Below, one piece after another: positions 1-6,196 of a stretch of 6,701 nt of DNA. Numbering within the stretch: the stretch's first letter is position 1; each line of letters starts with the position of its first letter. The notes below the pieces were generated by a model, which did no database searches, was not told the origin of the DNA, and saw only the letters and a program-made list of their open reading frames with translations. This DNA is from Thermoplasmata archaeon. GTDB lineage: Archaea; Thermoplasmatota; Thermoplasmata; UBA10834. Both the position numbers and the translations under genes were made by a program. The DNA is taken from the NCBI GenBank assembly GCA_022865445.1, contig JALHSX010000273.1:1-6701 (forward strand). Direction: 5' to 3'.

Positions 1-68
1 ACGACACGCATCGCGTCCGCACGGGATGTCACATCGAGCGCCAAGATGATCCTGTTCTTCTTCTGCAT
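1..68 (-). CDS. pyrF: Orotidine 5'-phosphate decarboxylase, N-terminal fragment (cut by window edge)
   Basis: Reading the minus strand from an ATG at 68 gives 22 codons open to the edge: MQKKNRIILALDVTSRADAM followed by RV. The ILALDV segment is the first beta strand of the OMP decarboxylase barrel, and the stretch around it resembles the start of archaeal PyrF proteins as I remember them (N-R-x-I-L-A-x-D followed by R-x-D-A-x-R-V). The family decarboxylates OMP to UMP, the last step of de novo pyrimidine synthesis, in the cytoplasm; the Asp of the LALD motif lies in the active-site region. A GGGGAG stretch at 72-77 ends 3 nt before the ATG and could be a tight ribosome binding site. The gene is divergent from the radical SAM gene. 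With only 22 residues, a sister family of the same fold (hexulose-phosphate synthase) cannot be fully excluded, but the IILALDV form fits PyrF better. Confidence 0.72.
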   Translation of the reverse strand, partial: MQKKNRIILALDVTSRADAMRV

Positions 69-141
69 CTGCTCCCCGTGGCAAATCCACTACCCTTTGG
101 ATAATCTTTCTGTACGTATCCCTTTCGAAAGTACTATCAAT
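69..141. promoter_or_regulatory. Divergent intergenic region, pyrF / radical SAM gene
   Basis: These 73 bases separate two divergently read genes and are visibly richer in A+T than the coding DNA around them, especially 97-141. Both promoters must lie here unless they reach into the genes. TATA-like candidates are weak: an ATAAT stretch at 101-105 could serve the plus strand, and its complement (GATTATCC, 101-108) could serve the minus strand. No Shine-Dalgarno sequence precedes the plus-strand ATG at 142, so that mRNA may be leaderless or nearly so. The region also contains the palindrome at 122-131. The assignment rests on gene layout and base composition, not on a clear consensus match. 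Confidence 0.5.
122..131. repeat. Perfect 10-bp palindrome CTTTCGAAAG
   Basis: CTTTCGAAAG is its own reverse complement and lies between the two divergent starts, 11 bp before the ATG at 142. The symmetry does not extend beyond 10 bp. It could be a small operator for a dimeric regulator. Alternatively its CGAAAG half may simply be a purine-rich B-recognition-like element next to a weak TATA (TACTATCA, 132-139). A single 10-bp palindrome can also arise by chance. Confidence 0.35.
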
Positions 142-157
142 ATGCCGAAGCGGCATA
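141..157 (+). promoter_or_regulatory. Perfect hairpin covering the radical SAM start codon
   Basis: TATGCCG (141-147) and CGGCATA (151-157) are exact inverted repeats with a 3-base AAG loop. The ATG at 142-144 lies inside the left arm and would be paired in the mRNA. If translation starts at 142, this structure would mask the start codon. If it starts at 184, the hairpin would sit in the 5' leader. The DNA could also be an operator. The inverted repeat is seen directly; any regulatory role is inferred. Confidence 0.5.
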
Positions 158-1251
158 CGACCCTCGTGAGCAAGATCAAAAGAATGCCGAAGGGCTCCGC
201 ATACACAGGCAAGCTGCCTCAGGGTTGCGTCCACTGCGAGAAAGGCGCGAAGCTCGTGCTTCTTGTCACTGGCAAGTGTTCTCGCAGATGCTGCTACTGT
301 CCGCTGTCGTCGGCCAAGAGAGGAAAGGACGTTTTCTTCGCGAACGAGAGAAGCGTCCGTGGCGTCGATGAGGTGATTCACGAGGCCGAGCTCATGGATG
401 CACTCGGAACAGGCATCACAGGCGGAGACCCGCTTGAGGCGATCGACAGAACGGTCGAATCCATCAAAGCGCTCAAGAAGAGATTCGGGAAATCACACCA
501 CATCCATCTGTACACCTCGACGACCGACTTGAAGAAGATAGACATGGTGGCAAGAGCCGGGCTGGACGAGATAAGGTTCCACCCCTCGATGAACCAGTGG
601 AGCAAGCTCAACGGATCGGATTTCGTCGATGCCATCAGAAGGGCGCAGAAACACAAGTTGAAGGTCGGCCTGGAAGTACCTGCAATTCCAGGGAGGGCAA
701 AGGATATCCTCGCAGCGATCTCGTTCGCGGACGAGCATGGGCTGGACTTCGTCAACCTGAACGAGCTCGAGTTCTCCGAGACCAATTGGCGCGCGCTGAG
801 GGCTCTTGGGTTCGATGTCAAGGAGGAGAACGACGTCTCCTCCGGGGTGGCCGGGAGCGAGGAGCTCGCACTGGACCTCCTGAGAGTCGAGACCGGTGTG
901 CCGCTACACTATTGCTCGTCAGCGTTCAAAGACGGGGTCCAACTGAGGAGGAGGATCTCGCGGAGAGCGAAGAACGTCCGGAGACCGCATGAATTGCTGA
1001 CAAAGGACGGGACTCTGCTCATAGGTGTGATCGAGACAGACAAGGTGGCCACGACGGCCGCATACATCATGAAGAAGTTCGATCTGCCTGGCAGATTCGT
1101 CTGGAGCAATCCTGGCAAGAAACGGTTGGAGATCGCACCATGGGTCCTCGAGGAGATCGCGGGCGAGCTGGACGAAATATCCTTCATAGTTGAAGAATAC
1201 CCCACGGCCGACAGACTAGAGGTCGAGCGCGTGCCGCTCAAGCGACGCTGA
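142..1251 (+). CDS. Radical SAM protein, COG2108-like, function unknown
   Basis: A 369-residue protein with the radical SAM cluster motif CxxxCxxC at Cys46, Cys50 and Cys53 (CSRRCCYC), which binds the 4Fe-4S cluster that cleaves S-adenosylmethionine. It is followed by a GGDP motif (94-97) at the usual SAM-binding glycine position and by barrel-strand segments HIHLYTS (120-126), DEIRFHPS (142-149) and GLEVPAIPG (176-184). Just before the motif is another pair, Cys29/Cys32. Towards the C-terminus an HYCSSxFKD-xVQLRRR segment matches my memory of the archaeal COG2108 family, which is related to pyruvate formate-lyase activating enzymes and whose reaction is unknown. An upstream in-frame ATG at 46 is unlikely because it would overlap pyrF and add a hydrophobic, poorly conserved-looking stretch. 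ATG 142 is preferred; ATG 184 and GTG 166 are alternatives, and none has a clear ribosome binding site. The 3' end overlaps the convergent nusA gene by 14 bp. Confidence 0.88.
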   Translation: MPKRHTTLVSKIKRMPKGSAYTGKLPQGCVHCEKGAKLVLLVTGKCSRRCCYCPLSSAKRGKDVFFANERSVRGVDEVIHEAELMDALGTGITGGDPLEAIDRTVESIKALKKRFGKSHHIHLYTSTTDLKKIDMVARAGLDEIRFHPSMNQWSKLNGSDFVDAIRRAQKHKLKVGLEVPAIPGRAKDILAAISFADEHGLDFVNLNELEFSETNWRALRALGFDVKEENDVSSGVAGSEELALDLLRVETGVPLHYCSSAFKDGVQLRRRISRRAKNVRRPHELLTKDGTLLIGVIETDKVATTAAYIMKKFDLPGRFVWSNPGKKRLEIAPWVLEEIAGELDEISFIVEEYPTADRLEVERVPLKRR

Positions 1252-1663
1252 TGCTCTGCACGTTGTGGTGCCTGTTGACAACCTCGCGGGCTATCCGCAG
1301 GTTCTTCCCGTTCTTGCCGATGGCCTTTCCCTTGACCTTCGGGTCGACGGTGACCGTCGCGTGAATGATGTTCCCCCGGTCCTCGAGCGTGACGCTCTGG
1401 ACCGAGTATGTGTGGAAGACGTTCTTGATGAACGTCTCGGGGTCCTCCGAGTACTCGATGACGTGTATGTTCTTGCCCGTGAGGTTCTTCATCCGGATCA
1501 CGTTCTCGCCCTTCTTGCCCACGGCCCTGCTTCCCTGGCCCTTCTCCACCACGAAAACGAGCTTCTCCTCGGTTTCCAGGCAGTCCTTGACCTGGGTGCC
1601 GGTGACCTTCTCGAACAGGGTGATGTACCGCAGGGTGTCTTCTGTGAAAGTGATGTCTCCCAT
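1238..1663 (-). CDS. nusA: Archaeal NusA-like transcription factor with two KH domains
   Basis: A protein of 141 residues, the usual size of archaeal NusA, which lacks the N-terminal polymerase-binding and S1 domains of bacterial NusA. It shows two KH RNA-binding domains with their GxxG loops: GKKG at 49-52 and GKNG at 116-119. The family start (MGDITFTEDTLRYITLFEKV) and an EYSEDPE segment (70-76) are typical. The family binds RNA and is thought to act in elongation or termination. It is the last gene of the polymerase operon seen here, as is common in archaea. The start at 1663 is chosen because it matches the family N-terminus. An ATG at 1675 would add four residues and form a TGATG overlap with the rpl30e stop; neither has a strong ribosome binding site. 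No T-rich terminator is visible downstream, and the stop codon lies inside the convergent gene. Confidence 0.95.
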   Translation of the reverse strand: MGDITFTEDTLRYITLFEKVTGTQVKDCLETEEKLVFVVEKGQGSRAVGKKGENVIRMKNLTGKNIHVIEYSEDPETFIKNVFHTYSVQSVTLEDRGNIIHATVTVDPKVKGKAIGKNGKNLRIAREVVNRHHNVQSISVA

Positions 1664-1674
1664 GTGACCACTCA

Positions 1675-1953
1675 TCAGGCGGAGAGTATGTTGGACTCTC
1701 CAGGGCTTATGATGGCCAACGCGGATATCGGGAAAGGCTTCCCGCACGCAGACCCCAGCTCAACGTTCGTTCCATCGAATACCATTACCTTCTGTGACGA
1801 GCCAGATTCCGTAAGCGATTTCTCAGGGCAGTTGCTCGAAACGACCACGAGCTTCGCCTCGCCCTTCTTGATGCACTTCTTCGTCTCCGCGAGGCCGAAC
1901 CTCACGTCGCCGGTGGTCGCAGCGGTTTTGAGAGCGCGAGCAATGTCAATCAT
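1675..1953 (-). CDS. rpl30e: Large-subunit ribosomal protein eL30 (L30e)
   Basis: A 92-residue protein with the L30e/L7Ae fold signature: a TGDVRFGLAETKKCIKKGEA segment near residue 14, the strand and turn KLVVVSSNCPEK, and a C-terminal GKPFPISALAIISPGES segment. Members of this fold recognise kink-turn RNA; eL30 is part of the archaeal and eukaryotic 50S/60S subunit and is absent from bacteria. Its length is slightly below the usual 95-105. The gene sits between rpoA2 and nusA, its standard archaeal position. The start codon overlaps the rpoA2 stop by 4 nt (ATGA), and a GGTGAT ribosome binding site lies at 1959-1964, 5 nt upstream, so translation is probably coupled to rpoA2 but also independently initiated. 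Confidence 0.96.
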   Translation of the reverse strand: MIDIARALKTAATTGDVRFGLAETKKCIKKGEAKLVVVSSNCPEKSLTESGSSQKVMVFDGTNVELGSACGKPFPISALAIISPGESNILSA

Positions 1954-3398
1954 TCCTTATCACCTTCTTTCTTCCCAGACGGTGCCCAAACGAGATTGAC
2001 AGCGCCAGTGCCCACAGTAACCGGCTGACCAACTATAATGTTTTCCACAACGCCTTCGAGCGTATCCACCTCGCCAGTTATGCCTGCACGGAGCAGGTGC
2101 GTCGAGGTGATCTCAAACGCTGCTCTCGCGAGCACGCTCGACTTGCGGCCCGAAATACCGTGCCTGCCGATGGCTTTCACGTCGCCGTCGTTCGTCATGA
2201 GGTCGGCCACGAGCATTATGTGGCGTATGTCGACTGTAAGACCTTGCTCGTCAAGCGTTCGGGTGGCTTCGTTGATTATGGAGTTCCTCGCGGCTTCGAT
2301 CCCGAGCGCCTCGTATATCTCCATTATGCTGTTGGTCGAAGTCCTCTTCTTGTCCACGTACTGGATCTCCAGGACCTTCTCGAGGTTCGAGCCTTCCGTG
2401 TAGACCACGTAGTGGCCGCTGACCCTTCGGATCACCGCCCTCTGGATGCCCTCGACGCCCTTTATCGGACATGCCTTGGTGTCCTCCGAGATCTTCTGGA
2501 GCTTCTTGTAAGAAGGTTCGTCGCACTTGATCACGATGTTCTGTTCGCGCATCTCGCCGAGGCCCTTCACTCCCTTGGACTTGTTGAGCTTCCGGAGCAC
2601 ATCCTCCGGCGTGATGGACTTGCGCTCCATCTTCTTCCTCTCGAGCTTCACGAGGACTTCCATGTTGTTGATGTCGGTTTCGACATCCGCGATGTCTATC
2701 AGGTTCGTCCGCTCGATGTTCGATGCGATCTCGCGCACCTTGTCCAGCTCGTCCTGGGCCGCCTCTTCCAGATGTATCTCCATTATCGGAGTGCTTGGCA
2801 CGCGCCTCGCGTCGACGATCTCTATCAGCCTCGGCAGACCGAGCGTGACGTTCATCTCCGCGACCCCTGCATAGTGGAAAGTCCTCATAGTCATCTGTGT
2901 GCCTGGCTCACCTATGCTCTGCGCGGCAAGGATGCCCACGGACTCGTTCGGATCAACCATGTGTGATTGGAACCTCTCGATCGTGAGGTCGAGCATCTTC
3001 TCGAGCAGCTTATCCGGTATCTCGACTCCCGCGAGCCTTGAGGATATCTCGCTCAGGATCGAGCGCGGGAGCATTCGGCTCTTCTTCTCGAGCATCTTCA
3101 TCATCTTGACCTCAAGAGGGGTGATATGAGGCGTCTTGCTCGGCAACTCCTTCTTCGAGAACACCGGCTTCTTGAGCGGCTTCTCCTTCTTCTTCCTCGG
3201 CATCCGGTCTTTGGCCTTGACTGCTCCGAGGAGCTGCTTCAGCTTCTTCTCTCCGAGCAGCTTCTCCAGGTCCCTCTTGACCTTGTCCGATGCTCTCGCG
3301 ACCTTCGTGAATGTGTATCCTTTCTCGACGATCTTCTCAGCGGTCTTCTCGTCTACGCCCTTGCGGATGAAGACATCCATCGCGTTCTTTGCTGTCAT
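1950..3398 (-). CDS. rpoA2: DNA-directed RNA polymerase subunit A'' with N-terminal extension
   Basis: This is the C-terminal part of the split largest subunit (the bacterial beta' / eukaryotic Rpb1 equivalent), completing the active centre and jaw. The trigger-loop region is clear: NESVGILAAQSIGEPGTQMT ends at residue 170 and is followed by RTFHYAGVAEMN. The C-terminal block HGISGRKSSVLARAAFE is also typical. There is no intein in the GEPGTQMT region. At 482 residues it is about 90-100 longer than the usual archaeal A''. The excess is N-terminal: a helix-hairpin-helix-like segment (about 12-62, GVDEKTAEKIVEKGYTFTKV and onward) and a Lys/Arg-rich linker (63-88). Start choice: a GGAGG at 3409-3413 is 10 nt from ATG 3398 but only 1 nt from ATG 3407. 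ATG 3407 would add three residues and make an ATGA overlap with the rpoA1 stop, so it remains possible. The stop overlaps rpl30e by 4 nt. Confidence 0.97.
   Translation of the reverse strand: MTAKNAMDVFIRKGVDEKTAEKIVEKGYTFTKVARASDKVKRDLEKLLGEKKLKQLLGAVKAKDRMPRKKKEKPLKKPVFSKKELPSKTPHITPLEVKMMKMLEKKSRMLPRSILSEISSRLAGVEIPDKLLEKMLDLTIERFQSHMVDPNESVGILAAQSIGEPGTQMTMRTFHYAGVAEMNVTLGLPRLIEIVDARRVPSTPIMEIHLEEAAQDELDKVREIASNIERTNLIDIADVETDINNMEVLVKLERKKMERKSITPEDVLRKLNKSKGVKGLGEMREQNIVIKCDEPSYKKLQKISEDTKACPIKGVEGIQRAVIRRVSGHYVVYTEGSNLEKVLEIQYVDKKRTSTNSIMEIYEALGIEAARNSIINEATRTLDEQGLTVDIRHIMLVADLMTNDGDVKAIGRHGISGRKSSVLARAAFEITSTHLLRAGITGEVDTLEGVVENIIVGQPVTVGTGAVNLVWAPSGKKEGDKE
1959..1964 (-). promoter_or_regulatory. 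Ribosome binding site of rpl30e
   Basis: GGTGAT on the minus strand matches the complement of the archaeal 16S rRNA 3' end and ends 5 nt before the rpl30e ATG at 1953. It lies inside the last codons of rpoA2 and confirms the ATGA-overlap start. Confidence 0.7.
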
Positions 3399-3403
3399 GG
3401 CAC

Positions 3404-6196
3404 TCATCCCTCCTCAGGGCCGCCGCTCTCGAAATCAGGCTCTTCGGTCTCCGTCTCCGCGTCTTCCGATGGCGTTTCGAGCAGGTCCCTGTCCTGGATA
3501 CCGTAGCTGAGCGCGCCCTTCTCCCGGACCTTGGCGATCAGCTCGCCTTGGTCCCCTAGGACCGTCAGTATGACATCGTCGATATCGACCGCGTCGCCGC
3601 CAACGCTTCTCGTCGGGTCAATCCCGTCCTCACCGTAGCTGAGTTGGATGATGGTGCCCGCGGTGTTCCTCACGGAGCCGTCCTGCATGACCTTGAGGTC
3701 CTCGAGCGCGTTGATGAGCCTCCTCTGCATGTATCCTGACCTGGAAGTCCTGACCGCAGTATCGACCAGCCCTTCTCTGCCACCCATCGAGTGGAAGAAG
3801 TACTCTGCCGGGGTGAGGCCGCTCTTGTAACAGTTCCTGACGAAGCCTCTCGCCTCGGAACCCAAGTCGCCCTTCTGGAAGTGCGGGAGCGTGCGGTTCC
3901 AGTAACCTCTGGACAGACGCTCTCCCCTGACTGCCTGCTGGCCTATGGCGCCGGCCATCTGAGACAAGTTGAGCATCGAGCCCCTCGCGCCTGACCTGGC
4001 CATGATGACCGCAGAGTTCTCGAGACCCAGGTGCCTGCCCGCGATCTGACCCGCGGTATCCCTCGCCTTGCCAAGGACCTTCATGATCTCGACTTCGAGC
4101 GTCTCCTCGAGCGACCTGCCGGGCATCTGCTCCAGCTCGCCCCGTCTGTACGCCTGGACATGCTCCTCGACCTTCATCTTCGCCTGTGTCATCGCGTCGT
4201 CGATCTCGCGCTTCGCCTGGTCCGGAATGTCTTCATCGTCGATACCAGTCGTGAACCCCCGGACCATGATCGCGCCGATCGCGAGCTTCGTGGCCATGTC
4301 GATGAACTCCCTTGATTTGTCGGGGCCGTAGTCCCTGGAGAGCTTGTCGAGTATCTTGCCCTTGAACGCTCCAATGCCTTTCTCGTCGATCGTTCCCATG
4401 AACAGCTTTCCATGCCTGATGACGACGAAACTGTCGTGCTCGCACTTGTCCTTCTTGCAGTTCGTGCACTTCTGGCAGATGGAGGACTTGAAAGTCATGT
4501 GCAGGTCGGGCGGCAGGATCAGGCTGAACAGCTGCTTGCCGGTCCAGTATTCGATGCCTCCCTGGGTCTTCGGCTTAGGTAGCTTGATGTCGCCGACCTT
4601 CTCGATGATCTTGAGCGTCTCCTCGCGCGTGAACCTGGAATCCTTGTGCGTCAGGAGGAACGAGCCCGTGATGTGGTCGTGTATGCCGCCGATTACGGGT
4701 GCTCCCATCCTCGGGGACAGGATGTGCTCCTGGACCCTCATCAGCACCTTCGCCTCTGCTCTGGCCTCCTCGCTCTGGAGCACGTGCAGGTTCATCTCGT
4801 CGCCATCGAAGTCCGCGTTGTATGGTGGGCAGACGCACAGATTGAACCTGAAGGTCTTGTATGGCATGACCCTGACCTCGTGCGCCATGATGGACATCCT
4901 GTGCAGCGAAGGTTGCCTGTTGAACAGCACGACGTCGTGGTCCATCAGGTGCCTCTCGACGACATAGCCCGCCTCGATGGTCTCCGCGACCGTCTCGGCG
5001 TTCTTGTCGGTGACCTTGATCCTGCGACCGTCCGAACGTATGACGTAGTTCACGCCCGGCTTGTACTCCGGACCGGCAGGGACAGGGCCTCTCTTGCACA
5101 TCTCCTTCGCTTTCTCGAGGTTGCGCTCAGTGACGTGTATGGGCACTGTGAGCTCCCTAGCAGCCTCGACGGGCACGCCGACCTCGTTGATGGAAAGCAT
5201 CGGGTCCGGAGAGATGACCGTCCTTGCGGAGAAATTCACACGCTTGCCAGACAGGTTCGACCTGAACCGGCCCTCCTTGCCCTTCAGCCTCTGGACCAGC
5301 GTCTTGAGCGGCCTGCCGGACCTGTGCCTCGCAGGCGGAATGCCAGACGTCTGGTTGTCGAAGTATGTGGTGACGTGATACTGCAGCAACTCCCAGAGGT
5401 CCTCTACGATCAGCTGCGGAGCTCCAGCGTCCCTATTCTCTCGCAGCCTCTGGTTGATCCTCAGGACATCGACGAGCTTGTGGGTGACATCGTCCTCGGA
5501 CCTGTCACCTGAATCCAGCGTGATCGAAGGCCTCACCGTGACCGGAGGTACTGGAAGCGCCGTGAGCACCATCCATTCCGGCCTCGATACGGTCGGGTCG
5601 ATGCCGAGAGAAATGAGATTCTCGTCCGGGATCCTCTCGAGCCTCTCCCTGACCTCCTTCGGAGTGAGCTTGTGCCCTTCCTCCCTGAAGGTCGTGGGCT
5701 TGTCGAGCGTGATCTTCAGCTGGACGGTGCCGCAGTGCGGGCAAGTCGTCCTCGACGCCGCGTCTCTGGCGGCCTCCTTTGAGACCGCGCCGGTGTCGAG
5801 CTCGCCTGCGCCCAGCTCCTCCATGCGGTCCCTCTGCTTCCTGTACTCCTCGGCCTGCTCGCCGGTGAGCAACAGTTTGCCGCAGGACCTGCAAGTGGAC
5901 TGGAGCAGCTTCTTGATCTCTTTCACGTAGCCCACGTGTATGACCGGCATCGCGAGGTCGATGTGGCCGAAGTGGCCTGGGCACTCGTCTACCTTCTTGC
6001 CGCAGGTCTTGCACCTCAGTCCGGGTTCGATCACGCCGAGGTGCGGGTCCATCAGGCCCATGTCGATCGGGAAGCCATCATCGTCATACGTGTCAGCGGT
6101 GATGATCTTCGTCGCGCTCATCTTCCGGATCTCGTCAGGCGACAGATGCGCGAACTTGATTGACGAGATGCGTTTGGTCACGCCGGTGGCGCTCAT
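3404..6196 (-). CDS. rpoA1: DNA-directed RNA polymerase subunit A'
   Basis: The N-terminal part of the split largest polymerase subunit, 930 residues. The catalytic Mg-binding motif NADFDGD is at 460-466 with Asp462, Asp464 and Asp466. Clamp zinc ligands are visible as Cys62, Cys65, Cys72 and His75, and as Cys102, Cys105, Cys152 and Cys155. A further cysteine cluster (574, 577, 580, 585) is of a type seen in many archaeal A' proteins. The bridge helix is marked by GGREGLVDTAVRT near 805 and QRRLINALED. The protein runs about 65 residues past the usual GEDGIDP block and ends in an acidic tail (907-930, 11 of 24 residues Asp/Glu, none basic). The start at 6196 is secure: GGAGG at 6204-6208 is 7 nt upstream, the ATGA overlaps the rpoB stop, and the N-terminus fits the family. 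The open frame continues upstream to an ATG at 6319, but that part overlaps rpoB and is not protein-like. Confidence 0.98.
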   Translation of the reverse strand: MSATGVTKRISSIKFAHLSPDEIRKMSATKIITADTYDDDGFPIDMGLMDPHLGVIEPGLRCKTCGKKVDECPGHFGHIDLAMPVIHVGYVKEIKKLLQSTCRSCGKLLLTGEQAEEYRKQRDRMEELGAGELDTGAVSKEAARDAASRTTCPHCGTVQLKITLDKPTTFREEGHKLTPKEVRERLERIPDENLISLGIDPTVSRPEWMVLTALPVPPVTVRPSITLDSGDRSEDDVTHKLVDVLRINQRLRENRDAGAPQLIVEDLWELLQYHVTTYFDNQTSGIPPARHRSGRPLKTLVQRLKGKEGRFRSNLSGKRVNFSARTVISPDPMLSINEVGVPVEAARELTVPIHVTERNLEKAKEMCKRGPVPAGPEYKPGVNYVIRSDGRRIKVTDKNAETVAETIEAGYVVERHLMDHDVVLFNRQPSLHRMSIMAHEVRVMPYKTFRFNLCVCPPYNADFDGDEMNLHVLQSEEARAEAKVLMRVQEHILSPRMGAPVIGGIHDHITGSFLLTHKDSRFTREETLKIIEKVGDIKLPKPKTQGGIEYWTGKQLFSLILPPDLHMTFKSSICQKCTNCKKDKCEHDSFVVIRHGKLFMGTIDEKGIGAFKGKILDKLSRDYGPDKSREFIDMATKLAIGAIMVRGFTTGIDDEDIPDQAKREIDDAMTQAKMKVEEHVQAYRRGELEQMPGRSLEETLEVEIMKVLGKARDTAGQIAGRHLGLENSAVIMARSGARGSMLNLSQMAGAIGQQAVRGERLSRGYWNRTLPHFQKGDLGSEARGFVRNCYKSGLTPAEYFFHSMGGREGLVDTAVRTSRSGYMQRRLINALEDLKVMQDGSVRNTAGTIIQLSYGEDGIDPTRSVGGDAVDIDDVILTVLGDQGELIAKVREKGALSYGIQDRDLLETPSEDAETETEEPDFESGGPEEG
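3409..3413 (-). promoter_or_regulatory. Ribosome binding site deciding the rpoA2 start
   Basis: GGAGG on the minus strand lies in the last codons of rpoA1. Spacing is 10 nt to the ATG at 3398 and 1 nt to the ATG at 3407. It therefore favours 3398, although reinitiation at the overlapping ATGA (3404-3407) cannot be excluded. Confidence 0.6.

Noticed and set aside
46..141. Longer N-terminus for the radical SAM protein from ATG 46
   Set aside because: It overlaps the divergent pyrF start, crosses the AT-rich intergenic region and adds a hydrophobic stretch that is not expected in this cytoplasmic family.
1160..1300. Intrinsic terminator at the nusA / radical SAM junction
   Set aside because: No stem followed by a T tract could be found on either strand.
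1265..1999. Plus-strand open frame of 244 codons antisense to nusA, rpl30e and rpoA2
   Set aside because: It runs across three well supported minus-strand genes, resembles no family I know, and is explained by stop-codon scarcity in GC-rich antisense frames.
2860..2960. Possible intein in A'' at the GEPGTQMT / FHYAGVAE region, or in A' at NADFDGD
   Set aside because: Both motifs read through without interruption, so no intein is present.
2097..2966. Plus-strand open frame of 289 codons antisense to rpoA2
   Set aside because: Rich in His, Arg, Leu, Asp and Val, as expected from reading codon-biased DNA backwards; it lies wholly inside rpoA2.
4646..5512. Plus-strand open frame of 288 codons antisense to rpoA1
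   Set aside because: Same shadow composition, wholly inside the most conserved part of rpoA1 around NADFDGD.
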